From Caulobacter sp. SL161 (lineage in GTDB: Bacteria; Pseudomonadota; Alphaproteobacteria; Caulobacterales; Caulobacteraceae), in NCBI RefSeq assembly GCF_026672375.1, contig NZ_JAPPRA010000001.1:1550001-1614000 (forward strand): a DNA stretch of 64,000 nt, in the 5' to 3' direction. Position numbers and translations under genes: made by a program. Below, piece after piece: positions 7,434 to 19,562 of this stretch (positions are counted from its first letter, which is position 1; every line of letters starts with the position of its first letter). The notes under the pieces are model-generated. The model was not told the origin of the DNA. It saw nothing but the letters and a program-made list of their open reading frames with translations, and made no database searches.

Positions 7434-9194
7434 TCAGGCGGCTCGACGCCCCGCGTTCGGTGGTTCGGGGTTCACGGCCTTGGCGATGGCGGTGATCAGG
7501 TCCACCGGCTTGACCGGCTTGCCCAGGTGGTCGTCGAAGCCCAGCCCCAGGAACCGCTCGCGATCGCCTGTCATCGCCGAGGCGGTCAGGGCGATCACCG
7601 GCATGGCGGGGTTTCCCGTGCGGCCGTCGCGGATGGCCTCCAGGGCGGTGATCCCGTCCATCACCGGCATGTTGATGTCCATCAGCACGCAGTGGAACCG
7701 CCGCTCGGCCATCGCCTCGAGGGCCTCCTGGCCGTTCTCGACCACGGTGAGCGCCACGCCCAGCGGTTCCAGCATCGTGCGGACCACCAGCTGGTTGATC
7801 GCGTTGTCCTCGGCCATCAGCACCTGAAGGGGCCCAAGCGCGTCGCCGTTCGCCCCGACCTCCTCAGGCGCAGCGACGGGCGCGGCGCAGGCGGGGGCTG
7901 CGAAGGTGAAAACGAAGCACGCGCCCCGCCCGGACGGGACCAGGACGAGATCGCCGCCCATCTGACGGGCCAGGGCGCGGGCGATCGACAGGCCAAGACC
8001 CGCCCCGCCATGCTCGCGCGAGATCGTCTGATCAGCCTGGGTGAAGCTCTCGAACACGCGCTCCATCGCGTCGGCCGGCACGCCAGGACCCGTGTCGGCG
8101 ACGGTGATCGAGACGAGCTGATCGCCGCCGGTCGCAGGGCGGGCGGCGACCTCCAGCCTCACGCCGCCGTCGACGGTGAACTTGATGGCGTTCGAGACGA
8201 GGTTGGTGACGACCTGGCGGATCCGCAGCGGATCGGCATGCACGCCCGCCGGCAGGTTCGGCGCGTAGTCGACGCTCAGGGACAGGTTCTTGAACACCGC
8301 CGCGTCGCGCCACGCATCAACGACTTCGCCGACGAGGTCCTGCAAGCTCATGTCGATCGGCGCCAACTCGACCTTGCCGGTTTCGACGCGCGAGAGGTCC
8401 AGCACGTCGTTCAGCAGCTGCATCAGGCTGTCGCCCGACTTGATCATCAAGGCGATCTGCTCGCGCTGGACCGGATCCAGCGTCGAGCGTTGCAGGGCGT
8501 GGGCCATGCCGAGCAGACCGTTCATCGGGGTGCGCAGTTCATGGCTGGTCACGGCGATGAAGGTCGACTTGGCGCGGGCGGCCTCCAGGGCCTTCTCGCG
8601 CTCCTCGCGAAGGCTGCGCGTCAGTTCGTCCATCCGTCGCGCCGCCGCACGATTCTGAATCATCACGTTGAGGGTGGTGCCGACCAGCAGCACCAGGCCC
8701 CAGCGCGCGGTCTGGGCCGCCGCGCTGGCGTCGGGCATGAAGAAGAACGGGAAGATCAGCAGGCTGGCCATCGGCGTCAGCCCGTTCAGCAACAGCAGCG
8801 CTGCGGATTGGTGACGGAAGTTCTGGGTGTAGATCACCTGGCCGCACCAGATCGCCACCGCGGCGATCTTCATCAGCTCCTCGCCGTGCAGCCACAGCAG
8901 GATCGCCAGGGTGGTCCAGCTGATATTGATCGGGATCGAAGCCCAGGCGAACCAGGCCCGCTCGCGCGGGGTTCCGGTGCGTCCATCCTTGAACCTGCGG
9001 GTGATCAGCAGCGCCAGACCCTCGCCCACATAGAGGCTGAGCAGCCAGACGGCCGAGATCGCCGGGCCCAGGGCGAAGACCATGATCACGGCCACCAGCG
9101 CGGCCGAGATCAGGCGCGACAACGTTAACCGATAGGTGTCGGCTGCGACCTCATCCAGCCGCTCGTCGGACCATGCCTTGGCCAACCAGCCCAA
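7434..9194 (-). CDS. Membrane hybrid histidine kinase with C-terminal receiver
   Basis: The protein has 586 residues from a TTG at 9194; there is no better start before the membrane region. Residues about 25-175 form five or six hydrophobic helices without a periplasmic sensor domain. They are followed by a coiled segment (RSLREEREKALEAARAK) and a HisKA domain with phospho-acceptor His in VTSHELRTPMNG. The HATPase domain has the N box (NLVSNAIKF), G1 (DTGPGVP) and G2 (GGAGLGLSIA). The receiver domain carries acidic residues in MAEDNAINQ, the phospho-Asp in VLMDINMPVMDG and Lys in LGKPV. No response regulator is adjacent, so it is an orphan. A paralogue of the same design is at 26001. Confidence 0.93.
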   Translation of the reverse strand: MGWLAKAWSDERLDEVAADTYRLTLSRLISAALVAVIMVFALGPAISAVWLLSLYVGEGLALLITRRFKDGRTGTPRERAWFAWASIPINISWTTLAILLWLHGEELMKIAAVAIWCGQVIYTQNFRHQSAALLLLNGLTPMASLLIFPFFFMPDASAAAQTARWGLVLLVGTTLNVMIQNRAAARRMDELTRSLREEREKALEAARAKSTFIAVTSHELRTPMNGLLGMAHALQRSTLDPVQREQIALMIKSGDSLMQLLNDVLDLSRVETGKVELAPIDMSLQDLVGEVVDAWRDAAVFKNLSLSVDYAPNLPAGVHADPLRIRQVVTNLVSNAIKFTVDGGVRLEVAARPATGGDQLVSITVADTGPGVPADAMERVFESFTQADQTISREHGGAGLGLSIARALARQMGGDLVLVPSGRGACFVFTFAAPACAAPVAAPEEVGANGDALGPLQVLMAEDNAINQLVVRTMLEPLGVALTVVENGQEALEAMAERRFHCVLMDINMPVMDGITALEAIRDGRTGNPAMPVIALTASAMTGDRERFLGLGFDDHLGKPVKPVDLITAIAKAVNPEPPNAGRRAA

Positions 9195-9431
9195 GTCGCC
9201 TCACAGGTTTGAATTCAGAACGAGCGAAGCACCTTCACCGCACGGCGAAATATCGACCGCCCGCAACCAAAAGTCCCTGAACGACGCCTGCGACCTATGA
9301 TCGCGCTGCGTCAGCCGTTCGACACTGGAGCACATTCCTGCTCGCGCGATGAGCGCGGCGCGTTGCGTGTTGCGCCGCACACCGATAGCCTTGTCTTAAC
9401 AACGATAAGCAGACGGGAGAGCTGAAGGCCG

Positions 9432-12437
<3,006 letters not shown>

Positions 12438-12444
12438 ACCGTCC

Positions 12445-13338
12445 TCAGACGAGGCGGTATTCAGCGTCCAGGCTGGTCTCGCCGGCCGTGACGACCCGGC
12501 CCTCGCGGACCAGCTGGATCATGTGGGCCAGCACCGAGTGGGCCGCCGCGGGATGCAGGCGCGGATCGACGGCGGCGTAGAGGCTGGGCACCATCGCCTT
12601 GATGGTGGTCGGGCCCGCGCCCAGGGTCTCCAGGATCTGGGTCTCGCGCGCCCGGCGGTGGGCGACATAGGCGTCGATGAAGGGCGCGACCTGGCGCACC
12701 GGCGCGCCGTGCGTGGGCCACAGCGTCTCGAACCCCCGCGCCCGCACCTTGGCCAGGCTGGCGAAATAGTCGCCCATGTCGCCGTCGGGCGGGGTGATCA
12801 CCGTGGTCGACCAGCCCATGATGTGGTCGCCGCAGAAGAGGGCGTTTTCCTCGCGCAGGGCGAAGCACAGGTGGTTGGAGGTATGGCCGGGCGTCGCCAG
12901 GGTCTCCAGCGTCCAGCCGGGGCCCGCCAGAACCTCGCCATCGGACAGGATCATATCAGGGCGGAACCGCGCGTCGTCGCCTTCCTCCAGGCTGGGCCCG
13001 GCGGCCTCGCCATGATCGCTCGGCGCGGGCAGGCCATAGACCTTGGCGCCGAACGCCTGCGCCAGCGGATGGGCGAGGGGGCTGTGGTCCATGTGGTGGT
13101 GAGTGACCAGCACGTGCGTCACCCGCTCGCCGGACAGCGCCGCCTTCAGCGCCTCGAAGTGCTCGGGCAGGTCGGGGCCCGGATCGATCACCGCCACTTC
13201 GCCCCGGCCCACGATGTAGACCCCGGTCCCGGTGAAGGTGAACGGCCCCGGATTGCGCGCGATCACCCGGCGGATCAGCGGGCTGACCTGATCGCAGCGG
13301 CCGTACTCGAACTCAAGCTCGCGGACGAAGGGGATCAT
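12445..13338 (-). CDS. MBL-fold metallo-hydrolase (LACTB2-like)
   Basis: The protein has 297 residues from an ATG at 13338. The metal-binding motif THHHMDH is at residues 79-85, further ligands are in ATPGHTSNHL and FCGDHIMG, and the C-terminal THGAPV supplies another His. After the MBL domain comes the winged-helix-like tail (GPTTIKAMVPSLYAAVDPRLHPAAAHSVLAH, read in two parts) found in LACTB2/glyoxalase-II-like hydrolases. No signal peptide is seen, so it should be cytosolic. It is convergent with the ligase fusion, only 7 bp apart. The substrate (thioester or RNA) cannot be told from sequence. Confidence 0.88.
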   Translation of the reverse strand: MIPFVRELEFEYGRCDQVSPLIRRVIARNPGPFTFTGTGVYIVGRGEVAVIDPGPDLPEHFEALKAALSGERVTHVLVTHHHMDHSPLAHPLAQAFGAKVYGLPAPSDHGEAAGPSLEEGDDARFRPDMILSDGEVLAGPGWTLETLATPGHTSNHLCFALREENALFCGDHIMGWSTTVITPPDGDMGDYFASLAKVRARGFETLWPTHGAPVRQVAPFIDAYVAHRRARETQILETLGAGPTTIKAMVPSLYAAVDPRLHPAAAHSVLAHMIQLVREGRVVTAGETSLDAEYRLV

Positions 13339-13352
13339 CGGATCGCTCCTGC

Positions 13353-13404
13353 TAGAGCCTCGCGCGTCAAAACGGAATCGTTCTGACGCGATAACGAGGC
13401 TCTA
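13353..13404. repeat. TAGAGC hairpin repeat, family C
   Basis: The inverted repeat begins TAGAGCCTCG and ends CGAGGCTCTA, with partly paired interior. It lies directly upstream of the MBL hydrolase start. It is one of four such hairpins within 450 bp (13353, 13416, 13672, 13735). Confidence 0.7.
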
Positions 13405-13415
13405 AATCAAACACT

Positions 13416-13465
13416 TAGAGCGTGATTGCCGCCGAAACCGCTCACACTTTCGGCTGTCACGCTCT
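13416..13465. repeat. TAGAGC hairpin repeat, family C
   Basis: The outer arms are AGAGCGTGA and TCACGCTCT with a partly self-complementary GCCGAAA/TTTCGGC interior. It lies 55 bp upstream of the possible small lipoprotein gene. Confidence 0.7.
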
Positions 13466-13519
13466 CGGACGGCGCCGGTCTTGCGCTGCGGCTCTCCAGT
13501 ATCCGAGGGAGAACCGGCC

Positions 13520-13666
13520 ATGGCGGCGGACGCGGCGATTTTTGTATCAAAACGGCTCCAGCGCGCGGCCTTCGCCATTCTCTGTATCATCCTGGCCCAG
13601 TTCGTCCTCGCGAGTTGCGAGGCCGAACCGACGCCGATGGCGGCGCGCGAGTCCGCCGCCTTCTAG
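13520..13666 (+). CDS. Possible small lipoprotein (48 residues)
   Basis: The ATG at 13520 follows a GAGGGAG ribosome-binding site at good spacing; the frame opens earlier at 13481, but that start lacks an RBS. The product has a basic N-region (SKRLQR), a hydrophobic helix AAFAILCIILAQFVL and a lipobox LASC, leaving a mature Cys-EAEPTPMAARESAAF peptide. That is the layout of entericidin-like or other very small lipoproteins, but I recognise no family. It is boxed on both sides by TAGAGC hairpin repeats. It is supported by RBS plus lipobox only; chance coding is possible. Confidence 0.55.
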   Translation: MAADAAIFVSKRLQRAAFAILCIILAQFVLASCEAEPTPMAARESAAF

Positions 13667-13671
13667 AGGTT

Positions 13672-13723
13672 TAGAGCGCGTCAGGTTTAAGTGTGAGCGG
13701 TTAAACCGCTCGAACGCGCTCTA
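13672..13723. repeat. TAGAGC hairpin repeat, family C
   Basis: The hairpin has outer arms TAGAGCGCGT/ACGCGCTCTA and an inner GAGCGGTTAAACCGCTC dyad. It begins six bases after the stop of the small lipoprotein ORF and could act as its terminator, although no T-tract follows. Confidence 0.7.
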
Positions 13724-13734
13724 AGTCTATGAAT

Positions 13735-13786
13735 TAGAGCCTGTTTATCTGGTTTAGATGTTTCCATCTAAACCAGACAGGCTCTA
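13735..13786. repeat. Long TAGAGC hairpin overlapping the stop codon of the phosphatase gene
   Basis: A near-perfect hairpin of about 24 bp per arm starts TAGAGCCTG and ends CAGGCTCTA, with GGTTTAGATG/CATCTAAACC flanking a TTTC loop. The TAG stop of the reverse-strand phosphatase gene (13784-13786) is part of the repeat, so the repeat abuts coding sequence directly. Confidence 0.75.
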
Positions 13787-14191
13787 GGCGGGCAGCACGC
13801 CCGACAGATCGTATCCTGCCGCGTAACCCTGGGCGACCAGGGTCTCACGATCCACGCCCGCCAGCGCCTGACCGATCGACCAGGTGACGATCGACCGGGT
13901 GCCCGAGCGGCAGAACGCCAGAACCGGACCGTCGGCGGCCTCGAACGCTGCGCGCATGATCTCCACCTGATCCGGTGTCGGGCCGCCGCGCACAGGCACA
14001 TGCAGATAGTCCATGCCTGCGGCCCGGGCGGCCGCCTCCACGCTTGCGCTGGACGGCTGGCCGGGATCCTCGCCATCGGGACGATTGTTGATCACCAGCA
14101 CGAACCCTTCGGCGGCGGCGCGCGTCATGTCGGCCGGATCGACCTGCGGGCTGACGGACAGGGATTCGGTGACGAAACGGAAGTCGCTCAT
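13784..14191 (-). CDS. DUF442/TIGR01244-type protein tyrosine phosphatase-like (BLH-type)
   Basis: The protein has 135 residues from an ATG at 14191. Residues 1-30 carry the family opening (LSVSPQVDPADMTRAAAEGF), then VINNRPDGEDPGQPS, and the Cx5R phosphatase signature FCRSGTRS near residue 100. This family occurs alone or fused to the metallo-beta-lactamase-like Blh and is linked in some bacteria to sulfide oxidation. Here it is stand-alone. The nearest MBL gene at 12445 is on the same strand but is separated by the repeats and the small ORF, so functional coupling is only a possibility. Confidence 0.8.
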   Translation of the reverse strand: MSDFRFVTESLSVSPQVDPADMTRAAAEGFVLVINNRPDGEDPGQPSSASVEAAARAAGMDYLHVPVRGGPTPDQVEIMRAAFEAADGPVLAFCRSGTRSIVTWSIGQALAGVDRETLVAQGYAAGYDLSGVLPA

Positions 14192-14796
14192 GCGGGTCGG
14201 ATCTCAGGTACGCGCGGCGCGATTTCACCGCCCGGACATCTTCGCCAGCATGCGGCGCCTAGGCAATGGGCGGCGGACAGATCGACCTGCCCAAGGGGGA
14301 GGCTTCGGCGCAAGAACGTTGCTCAAATACGACGGAACAATAAAACAGATTTGTGAAAAATCAGATCTTCCGGGCATTGGATTGGCAGAAGTCAAGATCG
14401 CCAGGGGTCATATTCGCGCCTTGGCCTTCGAAAAAGAGCGCTATCGAACGGCGTTTCGAGAGCGGAAAATAGCTCCGAAAAAACAGCCTCATGTTTGTCG
14501 GGGTGTGCTGTTTTCGATGCTTGCGTATCCATATTGAGCAATGATTTTCCGAAAAGCGTTCCGCCTGTGGCGATTTTGCGACAGGGGGGGCGGGATAATG
14601 ATTACTTTTTTGCAATCAGAATTGACCCTCGCCCGATCCACCCCCTAACGTCGCTTCAACCGGAAGAGTTTGTTCCGGGACACATGTGATCACGTGGTGG
14701 ATTTACGGCGGATTTCGGCTCGAAAACGGACAGGTCGCTGAGGGGCTTCTTGTTCGGCTAACCGCTGCCAGCACGCTCAGAGGGGATTTGAACAGC
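14192..14796 (+). promoter_or_regulatory. 605-bp AT-richer leader upstream of the TonB-dependent receptor
   Basis: No convincing gene was found here. From about 14330 to 14690 base composition drops visibly below the surrounding genes, with T- and A-runs and frequent TpA steps. Short dyads occur near 14681-14698 (CACATGTG, TGATCA, CACGTG in succession). Candidate ORFs on both strands lack ribosome-binding sites and recognisable sequence. The region probably carries the receptor promoter, possibly with a long 5' leader. I could not recognise a riboswitch. Confidence 0.45.
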
Positions 14797-17700
14797 ATGA
14801 ATTCAACCAAAAGCAGCGCCCGCGCGCGCCTGTTGACGACGACCCTGTTGGCCGGTTTGGCGACTGTGGGTCCTATCGCGGGCGGCGCTATCATCGCCTC
14901 GCTCACCACGACCGGCGCAGCCCATGCCCAGGCCATGGTGCAAGGCGTGCTGGTCGGTACGGTCCGGAACCAAGCCGGCGCCGCCATTCCGGGCGCCACC
15001 GTGGTGGTCACATCGAAAGACCAGGGTCTGAGCCGTACGCTGGTCGCCGACCAGTCCGGTCAGTTCCGCGCCTTGGCTCTTCCGTCCGGCAATTACTCGG
15101 TCACGGTGACGGCCTCTGGCTTCCAGTCGCTGTCGGCTGAGTCGTTCGTCGCACTGGGCGGCGCCAGCTCGTACACCTTTACGCTCCAGTCCGACGACAC
15201 CGCGGTTGAAGCGATCGTCGTGACCGGCGCCAGCCGCGCCGTGTCGGCTTTCGACTCGACGACCACCGGCTTGGCCGTGGACGTTTCGGAAACCGCGCGT
15301 CTGATCCCGGTCGTCCGCAGCGCCGCTTCGATCGCGCTTCTGGTGCCCGGCGTTACGCAGTCGGACTCGGCCTTCGGCAACATCCCGACCATCGGCGGCG
15401 CCTCGGCGGGTGAAAACACCTACATCGTCAACGGCCTGAACATCACGAAGTTCCGTGAATTCACCGGCTCGAGCACGGTTCCGTTCGAGTTCTACAAGAC
15501 CCTGGAAGTCAAGACCGGCGGTTACTCCTCGGAGTTCGGCCGCGGTACGGGCGGCGTGCTGAACGCCGTGACCAAGTCGGGTGGTAACGAATGGGAATTC
15601 GAGATCACCAGCTATGTTGAGCCGGACGTGCTCTTCAGCAAGGCCAAGAACACCTATCTCGCCAACAACAGCAAAGACTATCGTCAGAACAGCGACGTCA
15701 TCCTTCAGGCCGGCGGCCCGATCATCAAGGATCGCCTGTTCATCTATGGTCTCTATAACCACCGCTATCGGAAGGCCTACGATCTCGGCGCCAACTCGAT
15801 CGGCAATCGCGTCCGCAGCACAGACCCGTTCTGGGGCGGCAAGGTCGACTTCGTGATCAACGACAACCACCGGGTCGATGTGACCGTGTGGAGCGACGAC
15901 ATCACCGACGAGACCACCCAGACGACGACCTACAGCTCGGGCCGCGTCAACACCGACGGCGTCAGCAAGTTCAAGTACGGCGGCACCAACTGGATCAGCC
16001 GCTACACCGGTGTTTGGGCCGACTGGCTGACCACCTCGCTGGCCTACGGCGTCAACGAGTACAACGAGTCCCTGACCTCGCCGTCGGACAGCCGTCCTTT
16101 CATCACCACCATCGCCGGCTATGACGCTGACGGCGACGGTAAGCTGGAAGCCAATCCCGGTGTCGCCTTCCCGCTGGGCGCCATTAACGGGCAGCCGCAG
16201 ACCAACAAGGACCGTCGCGAAATCCTCCGTTTCGACGTCGACGCCTATGCCAGCTTCTTCGGTGATCACCACTTCCGCTTCGGTATCGACCAGGAAAAGC
16301 TCGAGTCGAAGCAGCAGCTCGACTACTCGGGTAAGGGTCTCAACTACTGCCGTCCGGGCGGTTTCCCCGGCGGCATCAACTGCACCAACCAGGTCACGGG
16401 CGGTCTCTGGTATCGCTATCAGACGCCGTTCACCTCGGCCAACATCCCGACGGGCCGCACGGACCTGATCGGCAAGGCCCGTCGCGTCCGCGTTCGCGCC
16501 TACGACAACGACGGCGGCTGGGCTTCGGAACAGAACGCCTACTACCTGCAAGACTCGTGGGAAGTCAGCGACCGACTGACCCTGAACCTGGGCATCCGGA
16601 ACGAAGCCTTCACGAACAAGAACGTCGCCGGCGTCGCGTTCGTGGACATGAAGAACCAGTGGGCGCCGCGCCTGGGCTTCACCTATGACGTCTTTGGCGA
16701 TCGTTCGTCGAAGTTCTTCGGCTTCTACGGCAAGTACTACCTGCCGGTCGCTGTGAACACGAACCAACGTCTGGCCGGTAAGGAGTTCTTCATCTCCGAC
16801 ACCTGGAACCTCGACGTGACGACGGGCGGCCCCAACGACGCCAACCTCGACGGCATCAACGACAAGACCCTCGAGCCGATCCTCGGTTCGCTGGTGCAGC
16901 CCGGCACCAACGCCGACGGCACGGTGCGCCCGATCGACACCCAGGTCGATAAGGAAATCGACCCGATGTACGTCGATGAGTACATCCTCGGCTACGAAAA
17001 GGACTTCGGCCAGGGCTGGACCGCTGGCGTGACCCTGACCTACCGCAACCTCGGTACGGCCATCGACGACGTCGCCATCGACGCTGCGGTGCTCAAGTAC
17101 TGCGCGGCGCAGAACATCTCGGGCTGCGACAGCGTCTGGTCGGGCTTCCACCAGTACGTGCTGACCAACCCTGGCGAAGACATGACCATTACGCTGGACA
17201 AGGCGGACTTGGCTCAGACCTCGCTTGGCGCGGGCGCTACCAGCCGTGTGGTGAAGCTCTCGGCAGCCGACCTGAAGTATCCCGCGCCCAAGCGTGAGTA
17301 TATCGCGCTGCAGGCCAGCATCGAACGCAAGTTCGATGGCAAGTGGGGTGGTCGCTTCTCGTACGTGGCCTCGGAAACCAAGGGCAACTACGAAGGCGCG
17401 CTGAAGTCGGACAACGGCCAGACTGACCCCGGCCTGAGCCAAGACTTCGACCAGCCCGGTCTGGTGGACTTTGCCTATGGCAAACTGCCTGGCCACCGTG
17501 CGCATTCGTTCAAGCTGTTCGGCACGTACTCGCCGATGGAAGGCCTCCTGATCGGCGGTAACGCCGTGCTGGAGTCGCCGCGTAACTTCGGCTGTATCGG
17601 TGTTCACCCCACCGACGGCTTCGCTGCGCTGTACGGCTCCGCCTCGTGGTTCTGCAACGGCAAGCCGACCCCGCGCGGTTCGCAGTTCAAGTCGGGCTGG

Positions 17701-17937
17701 CTGAAGAACGTCGACCTGACGATGAACTACACGGTGCCGGATACGGTGCTGGGTGGCGCCCTGTCGGGTCTGAGCCTCCGGGCCGACGTGTTCAACCTGT
17801 TCAACCTGAAGTCGGAGCTGGACTTCAACGAATTCGGCGAACTGACCGCTGTCGGCGAGCTGGATCCGAACTACGGCAAGGTGAGCCGCTATCAGTCGCC
17901 GCGTTACGTGCGTCTGGGCGTCTCCTACAAGTTCTAG
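14797..17937 (+). CDS. TonB-dependent receptor, Oar-like, with N-terminal carboxypeptidase-regulatory-like domain
   Basis: The ATG at 14797 follows AGAGGGGA and gives 1046 residues. A signal peptide (MNSTKSSARARLLTTTLLAG to AAHAQ, about 45 residues) targets it to the outer membrane. Next comes a transthyretin-like regulatory domain (VLVGTVRNQAGAAIPGATVVV, then PSGNYSVTVTASGFQS) of the kind found in Myxococcus Oar and SusC-like receptors. A plug domain (SIALLVPGVTQSDSAFGNIPT, INGLNITKFREF) leads into a long beta-barrel. The last residue is a C-terminal Phe in RYVRLGVSYKF, as expected for BAM recognition. No clear TonB box was identified. The substrate is unknown. Convergent with a TPR-sulfotransferase gene, with a terminator between. 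Confidence 0.92.
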   Translation: MNSTKSSARARLLTTTLLAGLATVGPIAGGAIIASLTTTGAAHAQAMVQGVLVGTVRNQAGAAIPGATVVVTSKDQGLSRTLVADQSGQFRALALPSGNYSVTVTASGFQSLSAESFVALGGASSYTFTLQSDDTAVEAIVVTGASRAVSAFDSTTTGLAVDVSETARLIPVVRSAASIALLVPGVTQSDSAFGNIPTIGGASAGENTYIVNGLNITKFREFTGSSTVPFEFYKTLEVKTGGYSSEFGRGTGGVLNAVTKSGGNEWEFEITSYVEPDVLFSKAKNTYLANNSKDYRQNSDVILQAGGPIIKDRLFIYGLYNHRYRKAYDLGANSIGNRVRSTDPFWGGKVDFVINDNHRVDVTVWSDDITDETTQTTTYSSGRVNTDGVSKFKYGGTNWISRYTGVWADWLTTSLAYGVNEYNESLTSPSDSRPFITTIAGYDADGDGKLEANPGVAFPLGAINGQPQTNKDRREILRFDVDAYASFFGDHHFRFGIDQEKLESKQQLDYSGKGLNYCRPGGFPGGINCTNQVTGGLWYRYQTPFTSANIPTGRTDLIGKARRVRVRAYDNDGGWASEQNAYYLQDSWEVSDRLTLNLGIRNEAFTNKNVAGVAFVDMKNQWAPRLGFTYDVFGDRSSKFFGFYGKYYLPVAVNTNQRLAGKEFFISDTWNLDVTTGGPNDANLDGINDKTLEPILGSLVQPGTNADGTVRPIDTQVDKEIDPMYVDEYILGYEKDFGQGWTAGVTLTYRNLGTAIDDVAIDAAVLKYCAAQNISGCDSVWSGFHQYVLTNPGEDMTITLDKADLAQTSLGAGATSRVVKLSAADLKYPAPKREYIALQASIERKFDGKWGGRFSYVASETKGNYEGALKSDNGQTDPGLSQDFDQPGLVDFAYGKLPGHRAHSFKLFGTYSPMEGLLIGGNAVLESPRNFGCIGVHPTDGFAALYGSASWFCNGKPTPRGSQFKSGWLKNVDLTMNYTVPDTVLGGALSGLSLRADVFNLFNLKSELDFNEFGELTAVGELDPNYGKVSRYQSPRYVRLGVSYKF

Positions 17938-17994
17938 GATTGACGGACCGTCGCGCCCTGTGCGCGGCGGTCTTTCCCTTCGTGGAACATCGGC

Positions 17995-18028
17995 GCGGCC
18001 GGCGATCTTCGCCGGCCGCGTTCTTTTT
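17995..18028 (+). terminator. Rho-independent terminator after the TonB-dependent receptor
   Basis: A perfect 11-bp stem GCGGCCGGCGA/TCGCCGGCCGC with a 3-base loop is followed by GTTCTTTTT. It lies 57 bp after the receptor stop codon. Confidence 0.85.
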
Positions 18029-18087
18029 GGCCCCCGCGCGCCACATCCTGATCGACAGCCTGGCGCAGGGGCGAATTGATGCGGGGG

Positions 18088-19533
18088 TCAGGCGCCGGAC
18101 AGCCGACGCTCATAGGCGGCGTACATGGCGTCCAACTGCCCGGGCAGCGCCTTGGCGGAGCCTACGGCATTCCGGTGGATGGGTTGCCGGACCTGGCTCA
18201 CGCTGGCGGTTTGGACCGCGCGCTGTTGCAGGTGCGGCGTGAACACCGCCGGCTCCTCGGATAGGCCTGCATGGGCCAGCAGCGCCCGAGTGTGGTTCCC
18301 TGGATCGCTGACCAGATCCTCGTAGCGCAGGATCAAGAGACGATCGCCGAGGATTGACGCCCAGTGGCGGCGCAGCAGCGCTTCGTCGCCCAGATAGCGA
18401 CCGATCGACTCAAGAGACCAGGTCCACGCCATGCCGGTCGCGAACCGGGTTCTGAAGCACGACCAGGCGACGTCGCCGATATCCCGGTCAAGCCAGATGA
18501 ACCGGGCGGCGGGCAGGGCCTGGGCCAGCAGGCCCAGGATTCGGCCGTGGTTCAGCGTCTTGTCGACCACTCGCCCCGTCGCGCCAAAGCGCTGCTCAAG
18601 CAGGTGCAGATAGTCGCGGCCGATCTCGCCCCAAGGATCTGGATCGCCGCGTCTATCGTGGCGTTCGACCGCTGCGGGCGAGAAGTCCGGCAGCGCCATG
18701 GCGGCGACGGTGAAAAGGCTGAGTTCCGCGCCGCCCGACACCGCAGAATGGCTCGTGAGGATCTGCTCGACCAAGGTCGTCCCTGAGCGCGGCGGACCCA
18801 GGACGAAGATCGGTCGGCGGCTGTCGCAGGTCGAGGCCTTCAGCCGGCCAAGAAGCGCGTCGTCGAACCCGGCGATCAGCGCATCGACGAACCGCGACTG
18901 CGCGCGACCGTCATCGGGCTCCAACCGCGCCATGATCGCCGCGCCCTTGGCGTAGTGTGCATAGGCCTTCTCGGTGTCGCCCTGATCGAGCAAGGCCTTG
19001 CCCAGCGCGTAGTGCGCGGCGCTCTGGCAAGCGTCCGGCATCGGCGCGTTCGTCAGCGCCTCGATCCGGCGGTAGTCCTCATCCGCGTTGGTGAACCGCT
19101 TGATGTCGACGGCCGCCAGCCACGTCCACACGGCTTGAGCCGGGGGCAGTCGCGACGCCGCGCGCCGGAGGTGTTCGAGGGCGGTCGCCGGATCGCCGAT
19201 CTGGGCGTGGAGGGCGCCGAGGAGGTGATCCACCTCTGGGGTAGGGGGCAGGGGGCGCAAGCTTTCGATCGCGTCCTCGACCTTGCCGAGCTGGGCCAGA
19301 AGGGCCGCGTGAGTGACGCGCCGTGACAGATCCGCCGGCTCAAGACGCGCCCAGGCGTCGGACGCGGCGATGGCGAGTTGAGCCTCGCCGATGGCCATGC
19401 CAAGGCGCGCCAGGGCAGGCCAGCGAGGCCCCAGCGGCGCCCCGCTTTCGACGAGACGCCGCAGCGCCGCCGCTGTGTCCCGGCGCTGCCGCCCCTCGAA
19501 GGCGGCCATGAGGGACCTGAGCTCCGCGTCCAT
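18088..19533 (-). CDS. TPR-containing sulfotransferase
   Basis: The frame is open far upstream through sppA, but the ATG at 19533, 29 bp after the sppA stop, gives a sensible 481-residue protein. The first 215 residues are tetratricopeptide-like helical pairs (QLGKVEDAIESLRPLP, ALHAQIGDPATALEHLRRA, ALGKALLDQGDTEKAYAHY). Residues 244-258 are the 5'-phosphosulfate-binding loop VLGPPRSGTTLVEQI, followed by DKTLNHGRILGLLAQALP and FIWLDRDIGDVAWSCF. Family members transfer sulfate from PAPS to acceptors; the acceptor here is unknown. In Caulobacter-like genomes such genes often sit beside Oar-like receptors, as here. It is probably cotranscribed with sppA. Confidence 0.88.
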   Translation of the reverse strand: MDAELRSLMAAFEGRQRRDTAAALRRLVESGAPLGPRWPALARLGMAIGEAQLAIAASDAWARLEPADLSRRVTHAALLAQLGKVEDAIESLRPLPPTPEVDHLLGALHAQIGDPATALEHLRRAASRLPPAQAVWTWLAAVDIKRFTNADEDYRRIEALTNAPMPDACQSAAHYALGKALLDQGDTEKAYAHYAKGAAIMARLEPDDGRAQSRFVDALIAGFDDALLGRLKASTCDSRRPIFVLGPPRSGTTLVEQILTSHSAVSGGAELSLFTVAAMALPDFSPAAVERHDRRGDPDPWGEIGRDYLHLLEQRFGATGRVVDKTLNHGRILGLLAQALPAARFIWLDRDIGDVAWSCFRTRFATGMAWTWSLESIGRYLGDEALLRRHWASILGDRLLILRYEDLVSDPGNHTRALLAHAGLSEEPAVFTPHLQQRAVQTASVSQVRQPIHRNAVGSAKALPGQLDAMYAAYERRLSGA

Positions 19534-19562
19534 CGCGTCGACCGTGGCGATACGCCGCCCGC

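Noticed and set aside
14013..14689. Small ORFs in the receptor leader (about 174 residues +, 84 residues -, 64 residues +)
   Set aside because: The longest begins inside the antisense of the phosphatase gene, none has an RBS, and the sequences look non-coding. The region is better explained as regulatory.
14803..17607. 934-residue reverse-strand ORF inside the TonB-dependent receptor
   Set aside because: It is an antisense shadow of a high-GC gene: composition is Arg/Val/Ala-biased and no domain is recognisable, while the forward strand encodes a complete receptor.
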